A stretch of DNA of 29,786 nucleotides, taken from positions 1 through 29,786 of the forward strand of contig CAJMLW010000022.1 of NCBI GenBank assembly GCA_905214495.1, read 5' to 3'. This DNA is from an uncultured bacterium. GTDB lineage: Bacteria > Bacillota > Negativicutes > Veillonellales > Veillonellaceae. Position 1 is the first letter of the stretch. Every line of letters begins with the position of its first letter. Position numbers and translations under genes: made by a program. Below are positions 8,354 through 15,541 of this stretch, one piece after another. The notes below the pieces were generated by a model. That model saw only the letters and a list, made by a program, of their open reading frames with translations, was not told where the DNA came from and searched no databases.

Positions 8354-9352
8354 CTATTTATTAACAATTTTATTTATATTCTTTAATTCAATGTGTAAAG
8401 TCCCATCATCATTAGTTTTAATTTCGATAAACTCCCGATTTTGCATATATTCTACAGGGAACGAAATTTCTATGCCAGTATCGGTTTTAATCTTATGATG
8501 TTCGCCTACCTTCGTAGCAAATTCACGATTTACCGGTAAAGGCCGCATCATATCCTGTTCAGCTAACTCCTTTTTAGCAGCTTCTTGTTGAATGGGGTTA
8601 GACTTAAATACCTCTTCTACAATGCGAACAGGATTAACCGTATCAGATACTTCTGCATTTTTAGCAATCATAGACTTTGCCATCGTCATCTCTGCTACAC
8701 CATCGGATTCGTGGGCTTGAGCTACCTTATCTATAATGGTTTTGACCTTTTTAACAGTATCTCTAGAGGATTGATCTGTACCGAGTTGTAACACCTTATC
8801 TGCTAAGATATAACAAACTTCACCGTCATATTCACCTTTTGGTTCAAAAATACGAACAGATAAATCCAATGTATTTATGGCAACAAAAGCACGCAACTTT
8901 TGTGTCGGCATCGGCAATACCGCCTTATGTGGTACAAGTTCTGTCGATAAGGATCCATCATCTTCACTAAACAATTGATGCGTAAAGGCATCATGAGCCT
9001 GACATAATAGCATACAAATATAGGATGTGTCTATCACCACATCGCATACAATAGTATCAATGACAACCCCTACTGTGGCTTGCTTCATATAGTCAAAGGT
9101 TTTCTCCCCTAACTCTTTTGCTAACGTAACAAAGGCGATTTCACCAGATTTATATTCACCGATTCGCTTTCCCATAGGGCTATGTGCATGTAATGTCCCT
9201 GTCCTCGCACCAGGATCTTTAAAAGCTTTCGTTACATGGCCTGCAATATAGTCATGTATGTCTTGCTCACCTATTTTTAATTCATGTTCAGAATAGACCG
9301 CTAAAGATGATGTGAAATCAAAAATCTCTAGGGCTGCTTTATTAATTTGCAT
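8354..9352 (-). CDS. Nucleoid-associated protein, NdpA/YejK (NA37) family
   Basis: The 332-residue cytoplasmic protein resembles the 37-kDa nucleoid-associated family (pfam NA37): it begins with INKAALEIFDF, which fits the family start, and continues with a VVIDTIVCDVVIDTSYICMLL-like core (read in two parts) and a C-terminal domain ending in an EYMQNREFIEI and LHIELKNI pattern. E. coli YejK binds DNA; the Gram-positive-type relatives are not well characterised. TAGGAG precedes the start. The gene is 24 bases downstream of the acyl-CoA ligase gene. Confidence 0.75.
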   Translation of the reverse strand: MQINKAALEIFDFTSSLAVYSEHELKIGEQDIHDYIAGHVTKAFKDPGARTGTLHAHSPMGKRIGEYKSGEIAFVTLAKELGEKTFDYMKQATVGVVIDTIVCDVVIDTSYICMLLCQAHDAFTHQLFSEDDGSLSTELVPHKAVLPMPTQKLRAFVAINTLDLSVRIFEPKGEYDGEVCYILADKVLQLGTDQSSRDTVKKVKTIIDKVAQAHESDGVAEMTMAKSMIAKNAEVSDTVNPVRIVEEVFKSNPIQQEAAKKELAEQDMMRPLPVNREFATKVGEHHKIKTDTGIEISFPVEYMQNREFIEIKTNDDGTLHIELKNINKIVNK

Positions 9353-9376
9353 GATAACTCCTAAAGGCTAAAAATA

Positions 9377-10666
9377 TTACTCTTTATTATACCATTCTTT
9401 TAGCAATTCTTTGTCTATTTTTGAACAATCTGTTAATGGTATGGCATCAATATATCGTAAATATTTAGGTTGCGCCTCATGAGGAATAGCTCTACGCACA
9501 TCGGATTCTACCTCAGACACTGTAACGCCCTCTGCAGGTACGATAAATGCCACAACCTCTTCTCCACGCAATGAATCAGGTACCCCAATAACAGCAACAT
9601 CTTCTACTGTTTGTAATACTTGTAACTGCGATTCTAAATCTAATACAGCAATCTTATAACCACCTCGGTTAATAATATCCCCATTACGACCATCAAATAT
9701 AATGTAATCTCCACACCAATGGCCCTTGTCACCAACTGTTACCATCCCATCAAGTCCGCATATACCAAACCGTGTGGATACATAAATATAATCATCTTTT
9801 ATGTCAACAGTAACTCCTGGAAATGGACGACCTACGTTACCAGGATACGTATGCCATTCTTCACCAGTACAATGGCTAATATAGTTTAGCTCTGATGCTC
9901 CATAGTACAGAATAAATTCCATCGTTGGATATAGCATGTGTAGAGAATGTAATAATTCTCTATCTACAACTTGTGAGCCTGCAATAATATATTGTACACA
10001 AGAACAAGTACTGCTATTCCATCGTAATAGTAAACGCAGTTTTGTAGGCAACATATAAATATGAGTGCATTGATAAGAATGAATCAATGATTGCCATCTC
10101 TTCGGTTGCATTTTATCACTCGTTACGATTTGACCGCCAGCCCATAAGACAGCTAACATCATATTCGTATTGCCTGTAAAACTAAAACTGCCATGTACAA
10201 ATATACGCGTAGCATGATTAATATGAAAGATATCATTTTGTATATCAAAATAATCCGCCCAGGATTTTTCAGTTCGCCACAAAGGTTTTGGCATGCCTGT
10301 TGTTCCAGATGTAAGGACGCCAAACTGCGCTTCTATCGGAATATCTATGGAACCCAGTAGACACATTAATCGACTGCCATATGTATTATCCATGTGTGGA
10401 TGAGAAACAATAGGAATATATCCACAATGTAAAGCAGCTAACCACAATATCAATTGTTCATATACAGACTTTGTATCTATAAAAATAATATGATGTTTAC
10501 CGTTTATAATTGATGTAATACAGTTGTCATTCTCTATCCCTTGTACTCTTTCAACAACATCATCATATAAATCCCTATAAGTATGTTGAACCCCATCTAC
10601 AATAATGGCAGTATTCAATTTCTGCTTATGACCATGGTTAAATATGGCCTGTAATATCATATTCAT
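9377..10666 (-). CDS. Short AMP-forming acyl-CoA ligase, YhfT/VraA-like
   Basis: The 429-residue ANL-superfamily enzyme has the phosphate-binding loop TSGTTGMPK (residues 119-127), YYGASE, the hinge region with GRNGDIINRGGYKI, and the C-terminal lysine region DCSKIDKELL. It should activate a carboxylic acid to an acyl-AMP and pass it to CoA or a carrier. It is about 80-120 residues shorter than typical ligases, the loss being in the N-terminal part before the phosphate loop. Position after bioY and a thiolase, downstream of a BirA-type operator, matches Bacillus yhfT and Staphylococcus vraA. The acid it activates is unknown; a pimelate-like or fatty acid related to biotin supply is a guess from regulation. 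Confidence 0.85.
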   Translation of the reverse strand: MNMILQAIFNHGHKQKLNTAIIVDGVQHTYRDLYDDVVERVQGIENDNCITSIINGKHHIIFIDTKSVYEQLILWLAALHCGYIPIVSHPHMDNTYGSRLMCLLGSIDIPIEAQFGVLTSGTTGMPKPLWRTEKSWADYFDIQNDIFHINHATRIFVHGSFSFTGNTNMMLAVLWAGGQIVTSDKMQPKRWQSLIHSYQCTHIYMLPTKLRLLLRWNSSTCSCVQYIIAGSQVVDRELLHSLHMLYPTMEFILYYGASELNYISHCTGEEWHTYPGNVGRPFPGVTVDIKDDYIYVSTRFGICGLDGMVTVGDKGHWCGDYIIFDGRNGDIINRGGYKIAVLDLESQLQVLQTVEDVAVIGVPDSLRGEEVVAFIVPAEGVTVSEVESDVRRAIPHEAQPKYLRYIDAIPLTDCSKIDKELLKEWYNKE

Positions 10667-10680
10667 CGTAAGATCCTTAT

Positions 10681-11787
10681 CTACATACGCTCAATAATCA
10701 TAGCGGTTCCCGTACCGCCGGCGCCAGCAATGGCACATAGTCCATAGTGACCATTACAGTACTCTAGAGCTGCCATGCAATGTATCAAAAGCATAGCACC
10801 AGAACAACCATAGGGATGCCCATAGGCTAGTGCACCACCAAGCATATTATATCTATCAATAAGATTCGGATATTCTCGTCCAAATAAAGCAGAAATGATA
10901 GCGAACGCTTCATTCCATTCAAACACATCAATTTCAGTTGGAGAAAGGCTGGTAACATCTAATATTTTCTTTGTACTTAACAAAGCACCTTCTGGACTAT
11001 ATAGAGGCTCTCCCGCCCAAGGCATGGCATGCACAATCCTAAATGGGCCTTCTTGACTGCTCAATGTAACAAAGGCTGCACCATCATGAGTAAGACATGC
11101 ATTCCCAGCAGTTGTGATAGAATTAGGTCCTAATAAGGGCTTCATACGATTTAACAGTTTTTCATTCATAGATGGTCGTATCGATTCATCAATACAGCGC
11201 TTTCCATCTATTTCAATGTCCAGTATATATGGTGAAAGTATTCCTTGTTCGCGAGCATGTTGTGCACATTGATGGCTCCTAATAATGTAAGGATTTAACT
11301 CCTCTACACCTACACAATGTTTTATCATGGTACGTTCAGCCCCTTCTAACATTGCTAAAGGCGATATTTCCTTTGGTGCAAATTGTGCCACCATATAATC
11401 ACCACAGCGATCATCATGGTCTGCATATGTCCTTAGCGGTTGTAAAGATGAGCTTTCAATACCACCAGCAATGACTGTATCCATCATTCCTGATGCAATA
11501 TGAGCATAGGCCATCTCAACGCTCATCATACCTGATGCACATTGCATATCTACTGTAACTGCTGGTATCGTATTAGGTAAATGACTATAAAGCCCCATCA
11601 ATCTAGCAATATTCCCACCAGTACCAACTGCATTGCCACAAAAAATGGCATCCAACGAAGATGCTTTTTTTGAGTCAAATAGCTGATTTAATACCTTGGC
11701 GCCAAGTAATTCAGGGCGTATTGATTTATATTGTCCGTTAACGACACCAATGGGGGTGCGTAATCCATTATGAATGAAAACAGGCAT
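10681..11787 (-). CDS. Thiolase-family protein, YhfS/VraB-like, with one catalytic Cys replaced
   Basis: The 368-residue protein has the acyl-accepting Cys83 (DMQCASGMM), the NEAFA motif, and His324 in GHPYGCSG. The usual second cysteine in the C-terminal CxGGGxG motif is missing: aligned without gaps, the stretch CAIAGAGGTG puts Ala354 at that position, with Cys351 three residues earlier. Classical thiolases use that Cys as the general base for Claisen condensation or thiolysis, so activity may be altered. It also is shorter than the usual 390-400 residues. The ribosome site GGAGG is strong. It lies between bioY and the ligase, with a hairpin upstream at 11808-11832. Confidence 0.87.
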   Translation of the reverse strand: MPVFIHNGLRTPIGVVNGQYKSIRPELLGAKVLNQLFDSKKASSLDAIFCGNAVGTGGNIARLMGLYSHLPNTIPAVTVDMQCASGMMSVEMAYAHIASGMMDTVIAGGIESSSLQPLRTYADHDDRCGDYMVAQFAPKEISPLAMLEGAERTMIKHCVGVEELNPYIIRSHQCAQHAREQGILSPYILDIEIDGKRCIDESIRPSMNEKLLNRMKPLLGPNSITTAGNACLTHDGAAFVTLSSQEGPFRIVHAMPWAGEPLYSPEGALLSTKKILDVTSLSPTEIDVFEWNEAFAIISALFGREYPNLIDRYNMLGGALAYGHPYGCSGAMLLIHCMAALEYCNGHYGLCAIAGAGGTGTAMIIERM

Positions 11788-11807
11788 AGCATTCCTCCAT
11801 ATAAATA

Positions 11808-11832
11808 AGGAGGTGTACTAATAACACCTCCT
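11808..11832 (-). other. Intercistronic hairpin between bioY and the thiolase gene
   Basis: Perfect 9-base inverted repeat (11808-11816 and 11824-11832, AGGAGGTGT with ACACCTCCT) with a seven-base loop. On the minus strand it is followed by TATTTATAT, not a T run, so it is a poor terminator. The 3' arm could alternatively pair with the GGAGG ribosome site of the thiolase gene about 15 bases further on. It may stabilise mRNA, act as a weak attenuator or tune translation. Confidence 0.6.
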
Positions 11833-11845
11833 ACACATATCATCA

Positions 11846-12358
11846 TTATATTTTAATTTTTGTAGCTAACCAAGAGGCAACTAAACATTTAACAATGTCA
11901 CCAGGAATATATGGAAGCATCACAATAGGTAGAGATGCCCAAAATGGAGTACCTGTAACAATCATAAATCCAGCGACACCAAAAATATATACTACAGGGA
12001 TTGTTATAACTATTGAACGCCAGCTATAGGATAAGAAACTTCTAGATTTACCTTTACAGATACTTAACAATGTATACGCTACGGGCCAAGAGAAAATAAA
12101 ACCGCCAGTAGGTCCGAGTAATTTACCCAATCCAGATGTACCGCCTACAAAGACTGGCAACCCTACGGTTCCAAGTAGTACATACACGATAAATACAATT
12201 AATGTATCCTTAGGGGATAGTAATAGACCCGTCAAAGTAGCAACTAATGTTAATGCTGTTACCATAGCAGGGCTAAATGGCAATGGAAATGAAATCCATG
12301 CTGATACACACAAAAGAGCTGTTAATAAAGCCATTTTTGTTAAACGTCTTGCTTCCAT
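11846..12358 (-). CDS. bioY: BioY, biotin-specific ECF transporter S component
   Basis: The 170-residue integral membrane protein with about six hydrophobic segments has BioY hallmarks: ARRLTKMALLTALLCVSAWI at the N-terminus, the GLPVFVGGTSGLGKLLGPTG signature, and IPGDIVKCLVA near the C-terminus. It captures biotin and works alone or with a shared EcfAAT module; no ECF ATPase genes are in the window. I choose the ATG at 12356-12358, with GAGGT five to seven bases upstream; a GTG four codons earlier lies inside that ribosome site. A BirA-type operator upstream of the operon fits biotin control. Confidence 0.95.
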   Translation of the reverse strand: MEARRLTKMALLTALLCVSAWISFPLPFSPAMVTALTLVATLTGLLLSPKDTLIVFIVYVLLGTVGLPVFVGGTSGLGKLLGPTGGFIFSWPVAYTLLSICKGKSRSFLSYSWRSIVITIPVVYIFGVAGFMIVTGTPFWASLPIVMLPYIPGDIVKCLVASWLATKIKI

Positions 12359-12382
12359 AATATACCTCACTCACATAAAATC

Positions 12383-12925
12383 TTAATTCGTTCTATGGTC
12401 ATCATAAAGACGAGCTTTAAAAAGAATCATATCATCTAATTTGCCAACTAAGACATTACCTTCACGTTGACTTTCAATAAAAACATAATCATTAGCAAGC
12501 ATAGGGGATAAAAAACGAATAGATATACCTGCCTTTGTATTACTATTTAGCATATGATTCCAAAGATACTCAAGTATAAGTAATCCTGGTACGATATAAG
12601 GAGCTTCACGATGAATACGATTGCGATCATTTACATCCTCTACAAACTGTATAATCTCATCCTTTGTAAACGTAATGTGCTTAACTCGAACATCAACTTT
12701 AGGAGTTTCACGAATTTGTAAAGGTCTCGTTAATTGTAATAACTCAACCCATAATGTACCACTTGAATTGGACATACAAACAGATATATGATTGTCTTTA
12801 TACTCTACATCATGAAACACAGTTTCATCTGTGCCTTGCGTATCAAAATAAGTATTCGTAATAACACAATTAGTAGGTAAATTTAACGCTTCTTCATCCG
12901 TTAAAAGAGCTAATAGATTTCGCAT
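12383..12925 (-). CDS. MaoC-like hotdog-fold protein, VraC-like
   Basis: The 180-residue cytoplasmic protein resembles MaoC/FabZ-type hydratases only in its second half: FTKDEIIQFVEDVNDRNRIH followed by PYIVPGLLILEYLW. In MaoC hydratases the motif GDxNPIH carries the catalytic Asp and His; here NDRNRIH keeps both, with Gly and Pro changed. The N-terminal 85 residues are unrecognised. It is the first gene of the biotin-linked operon, followed 24 bases later by bioY. The position corresponds to the small vraC gene linked to vraAB in Staphylococcus. A hydratase/dehydratase acting on the acyl-CoA product of the neighbouring ligase and thiolase is plausible but unproven. AGGAG precedes the start. 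Confidence 0.65.
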   Translation of the reverse strand: MRNLLALLTDEEALNLPTNCVITNTYFDTQGTDETVFHDVEYKDNHISVCMSNSSGTLWVELLQLTRPLQIRETPKVDVRVKHITFTKDEIIQFVEDVNDRNRIHREAPYIVPGLLILEYLWNHMLNSNTKAGISIRFLSPMLANDYVFIESQREGNVLVGKLDDMILFKARLYDDHRTN

Positions 12926-12979
12926 ATTACTCCTTATAATTTAATCAGTATAATAACAGTTTTATACCATTACTATTAA

Positions 12980-13008
12980 ATTATAATCAACGGAAACACT
13001 ATAGTCAA
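12980..13008 (-). promoter_or_regulatory. Near-consensus sigma70 promoter of the biotin-linked operon
   Basis: On the minus strand -35 TTGACT (13003-13008) and -10 TATAAT (12980-12985) are separated by exactly 17 bases. The start codon of the first gene is about 55 bases beyond the -10. The -35 box lies inside the right half of the BirA-type operator at 13002-13033, so a bound repressor would block RNA polymerase. Confidence 0.85.
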
Positions 13009-13033
13009 CCTAGTATGACATACGAGTTAACAA
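13002..13033 (-). promoter_or_regulatory. BirA-type biotin operator
   Basis: Read on the minus strand: TTGTTAACT, a 14-base spacer, GGTTGACTA. This is the shape of the BirA operator known from Bacillus and other Firmicutes (TTGTTAACC, 14-15 bases, GGTTAACAA). The left half matches 8 of 9 positions and the right half 7 of 9. It overlaps the -35 box of the operon promoter, and the operon contains bioY, which strongly supports biotin-dependent repression by BirA. The left half also overlaps the T tail of the galU terminator. Confidence 0.85.
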
Positions 13034-13063
13034 CAAAAGCCACCATTGATAATCAATGGTGGC
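13031..13063 (-). terminator. Rho-independent terminator after galU
   Basis: Perfect 11-base-pair stem (13039-13049 with 13053-13063, GCCACCATTGA and its complement) with a three-base loop, followed on the minus strand by TTTTGTTG. It starts about 40 bases after the galU stop codon and closes the envelope operon. Its tail runs into the BirA operator. Confidence 0.85.
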
Positions 13064-13103
13064 CTCAATTTTATATTTAGATCCAAAGAATATATAAGCT
13101 ATT

Positions 13104-13964
13104 TTATAACTTCAATCCTTTTAAATATTCCTTAAATGCTGATCCTAATTCTTCATTACGAAGTGCATATTCCACGGTAGCTTTCAAATAGCCTAATTTA
13201 TCACCTGTATCATAGCGAATACCTTCATAAGCTAATGCATAGGTATCTGTTTTTGATGCGGCTAACGCATCTGTTAGTTGTACTTCATTACCAACACCTG
13301 GTTTTGTATTCTCTAAGATATCAAAAATATCAGGTGTTAAAATATAACGTCCGAGAACGGCTAAATTGGAAGGTGCTTTATCAACGCTTGGCTTTTCTAC
13401 TAAGCCATGAACGCGATACAAGTTATCAGCTAATGGTTTGCCTGACACAATACCATAGGAGCTCACCTTGTCTTCCGGTACAAATTGAGCCCCCAGTATA
13501 ATGCCTGGATGTTGTTCATAACAATCCATCAACTGTTGTAAGCATGGTTTTTCTGGATTATAAACAATGTCATCTCCCAATAATACAGCAAATGGCTCAT
13601 CACCAATAAACGCTTTAGCACATAATACGGCATCACCTAAACCACGCGGTGATTTTTGACGAATAAAATGAATCTTAATATCTGCCAAATCTTTTACCAT
13701 AGCTAATTGTTTATTTTTGCCTTGCTTTTGCAATAGCTCTTCTAATTCAACACTACTATCAAAATGATCCTCTATAGCACGTTTACTACGTCCTGTTATA
13801 ATAAGGATTTCCTCAATACCAGAATCTAGTGCTTCTTTTACAATATATTGAATCGCCGGTGTATCGACGATAGGCAACATTTCCTTTGGTTGTGCTTTCG
13901 TGGCTGGTAAAAATCGTGTACCGAAACCAGCAGCTGGAATAACAGCCTTACGAATAGACTTCAT
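13104..13964 (-). CDS. galU: UTP--glucose-1-phosphate uridylyltransferase
   Basis: The 286-residue nucleotidyltransferase has the GalU signature PAAGFGTRFLPATKAQPKEM with the catalytic basic residues, VDTPAIQYIVKEA, LLGDDI for metal and uridine binding, and GLVEKP. It makes UDP-glucose from UTP and glucose 1-phosphate, the precursor for LPS and capsule sugars. Length is normal. AAGGAG precedes the ATG. It is eleven bases downstream of the LptD-like gene and last in the operon before the terminator, linking sugar-nucleotide supply to outer-membrane assembly. Confidence 0.96.
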   Translation of the reverse strand: MKSIRKAVIPAAGFGTRFLPATKAQPKEMLPIVDTPAIQYIVKEALDSGIEEILIITGRSKRAIEDHFDSSVELEELLQKQGKNKQLAMVKDLADIKIHFIRQKSPRGLGDAVLCAKAFIGDEPFAVLLGDDIVYNPEKPCLQQLMDCYEQHPGIILGAQFVPEDKVSSYGIVSGKPLADNLYRVHGLVEKPSVDKAPSNLAVLGRYILTPDIFDILENTKPGVGNEVQLTDALAASKTDTYALAYEGIRYDTGDKLGYLKATVEYALRNEELGSAFKEYLKGLKL

Positions 13965-13975
13965 ATTTATGCTCC

Positions 13976-15526
13976 TTAGAAATCTTTACCAACGAATTTG
14001 ATTTTCCATTGGTTATCGTTATTTTTATGGGAATCTTTATATGTTACATACATATCAAAGGAGTGCAAATCGCGATGGTATGTGTAATAGATGGAATCCA
14101 CATCGCCACTCATCATATTTTGTTTAACACTTACAGAAATATCATCGAGGCGTGTTAATTTAAAGGACCCACCATAAATAAGTTCTTTAGGAAGCTCAGT
14201 ACTGTCAAAACGGTATGGTGAATTATTATAATTAATATTGCGTTGATTATAGGAAACCCACGCATTAACTCTCGGTCCAACAGATGTACGGAATTGAGCG
14301 CCCCAGTATGGCATGCTTCGTATCGATTTATCATAGCCATAATAGTCACGTTGATAGCCACCGAAGAATCGCAATGTGCTATTCTTCCAAAGATTGATTG
14401 GATCATGAGATACCTCTACCTTATAATCCTTATGAGATCCCTTTACAGATCCTTCCTTCCAATAACCAATGCTTGTTTCACCACGTGCAGTAAATGGAGA
14501 TTTCCCAATATGGTACGTATGTGTATCAAGACGTAATTCGCCGATTTTTTCTACCCATACAGTTTCATCATTATATTCATTGGATACTTTACTATACCCA
14601 ATGGATGCGGTTCCCCAAGGTAAGAAATAGCGATATCCAATTTGAGGCTTAAATCCAGATTTTGAATACCATTTGTAATCAAAATACGCTTCACCAGATT
14701 TCCCGAATGGAATTTCCGCATTACCACGCAAACCAATACCATCATCACTATTATAAATAGGCCGTGGCATAATAGAAAATGCACTTACTTTGCCTTGTTT
14801 ATCTCCACGTATAGATTTTGTGTAAGATTTTAAACTAAAGAGTTTAAAGTTCTTAATGTAAAAGCTTGGATGTTGAATAACCACCTTATCACCAGGGTAA
14901 ATTTTAATGTCTTCCCCTTCAATGCGGTAATCAGGTGTATGTTTGAATGCCATCGCATGCTTAGATGTAATCATACCTTTTTCGATGGAACCGGTTTGAC
15001 CATCATAGGATAAGTTCTGCCCCTTCACATAATAAGGGTCAGACCAACCTTGCGTATGACCGGCATCAAAATGTTGATCACTGGTACGATAGGTCATAAC
15101 ATCACCAGTAAGATCTTTAGTTTTACCGCCATCTTCTAAGTAGCGATACGGACCATCAGCAGTTCGATACTCTGTGGTTTTTGTATTACCAGTGATACGA
15201 TTAGCTAGTAATGTACGATTACCTTGAGTAACCACTACATTACCAAAAGCATTTACATCGCCAGTACTACCGGAATATGTCATCTTATCTGCATCTACAC
15301 GAGTTGGTAACTTTTCTGTCGGTGCCGTAATCGGTGAAGCACCACGACGAACAACACGAATATTGCTGCGTTCAGGTGTCGAAGGTTGTTGCAGTTCACC
15401 TGGATAGGATTCAGATATACTATCTAAACTATCTTGATATGTAATTGAGTCTGAAGCAGCCCACGCTGGCTGGGCTAAACAAAGCAAGCATGCTGCCACG
15501 AGCCATTGTACTCTTTGTTTCCTCAT
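13976..15526 (-). CDS. LptD/OstA-like outer-membrane LPS-assembly protein
   Basis: The 516-residue exported protein has a signal peptide with predicted cleavage after PAWA near residue 23, an OstA/LptA-type N-terminal domain (about residues 75-200: RVDADKMTYSGSTGDVNAFGNVVVTQGN, read in overlapping parts) and a C-terminal region with alternating aromatic/polar strands that fits a beta barrel and ends in an aromatic residue (KDF). LptD inserts LPS in the outer leaflet. It is about 270 residues shorter than E. coli LptD, and no Cys is seen in the mature chain, so the domain-linking disulfides of the E. coli protein are absent. GAGGAG lies ten bases before the start. It is sandwiched between a secreted repeat protein and galU. 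Confidence 0.82.
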   Translation of the reverse strand: MRKQRVQWLVAACLLCLAQPAWAASDSITYQDSLDSISESYPGELQQPSTPERSNIRVVRRGASPITAPTEKLPTRVDADKMTYSGSTGDVNAFGNVVVTQGNRTLLANRITGNTKTTEYRTADGPYRYLEDGGKTKDLTGDVMTYRTSDQHFDAGHTQGWSDPYYVKGQNLSYDGQTGSIEKGMITSKHAMAFKHTPDYRIEGEDIKIYPGDKVVIQHPSFYIKNFKLFSLKSYTKSIRGDKQGKVSAFSIMPRPIYNSDDGIGLRGNAEIPFGKSGEAYFDYKWYSKSGFKPQIGYRYFLPWGTASIGYSKVSNEYNDETVWVEKIGELRLDTHTYHIGKSPFTARGETSIGYWKEGSVKGSHKDYKVEVSHDPINLWKNSTLRFFGGYQRDYYGYDKSIRSMPYWGAQFRTSVGPRVNAWVSYNQRNINYNNSPYRFDSTELPKELIYGGSFKLTRLDDISVSVKQNMMSGDVDSIYYTYHRDLHSFDMYVTYKDSHKNNDNQWKIKFVGKDF

Positions 15527-15541
15527 GGTTACTAAACTCCT

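Noticed and set aside
11808..11832. Rho-independent terminator after bioY
   Set aside because: The stem is perfect but no T run follows on the transcribed strand; reported as a hairpin of uncertain role instead.
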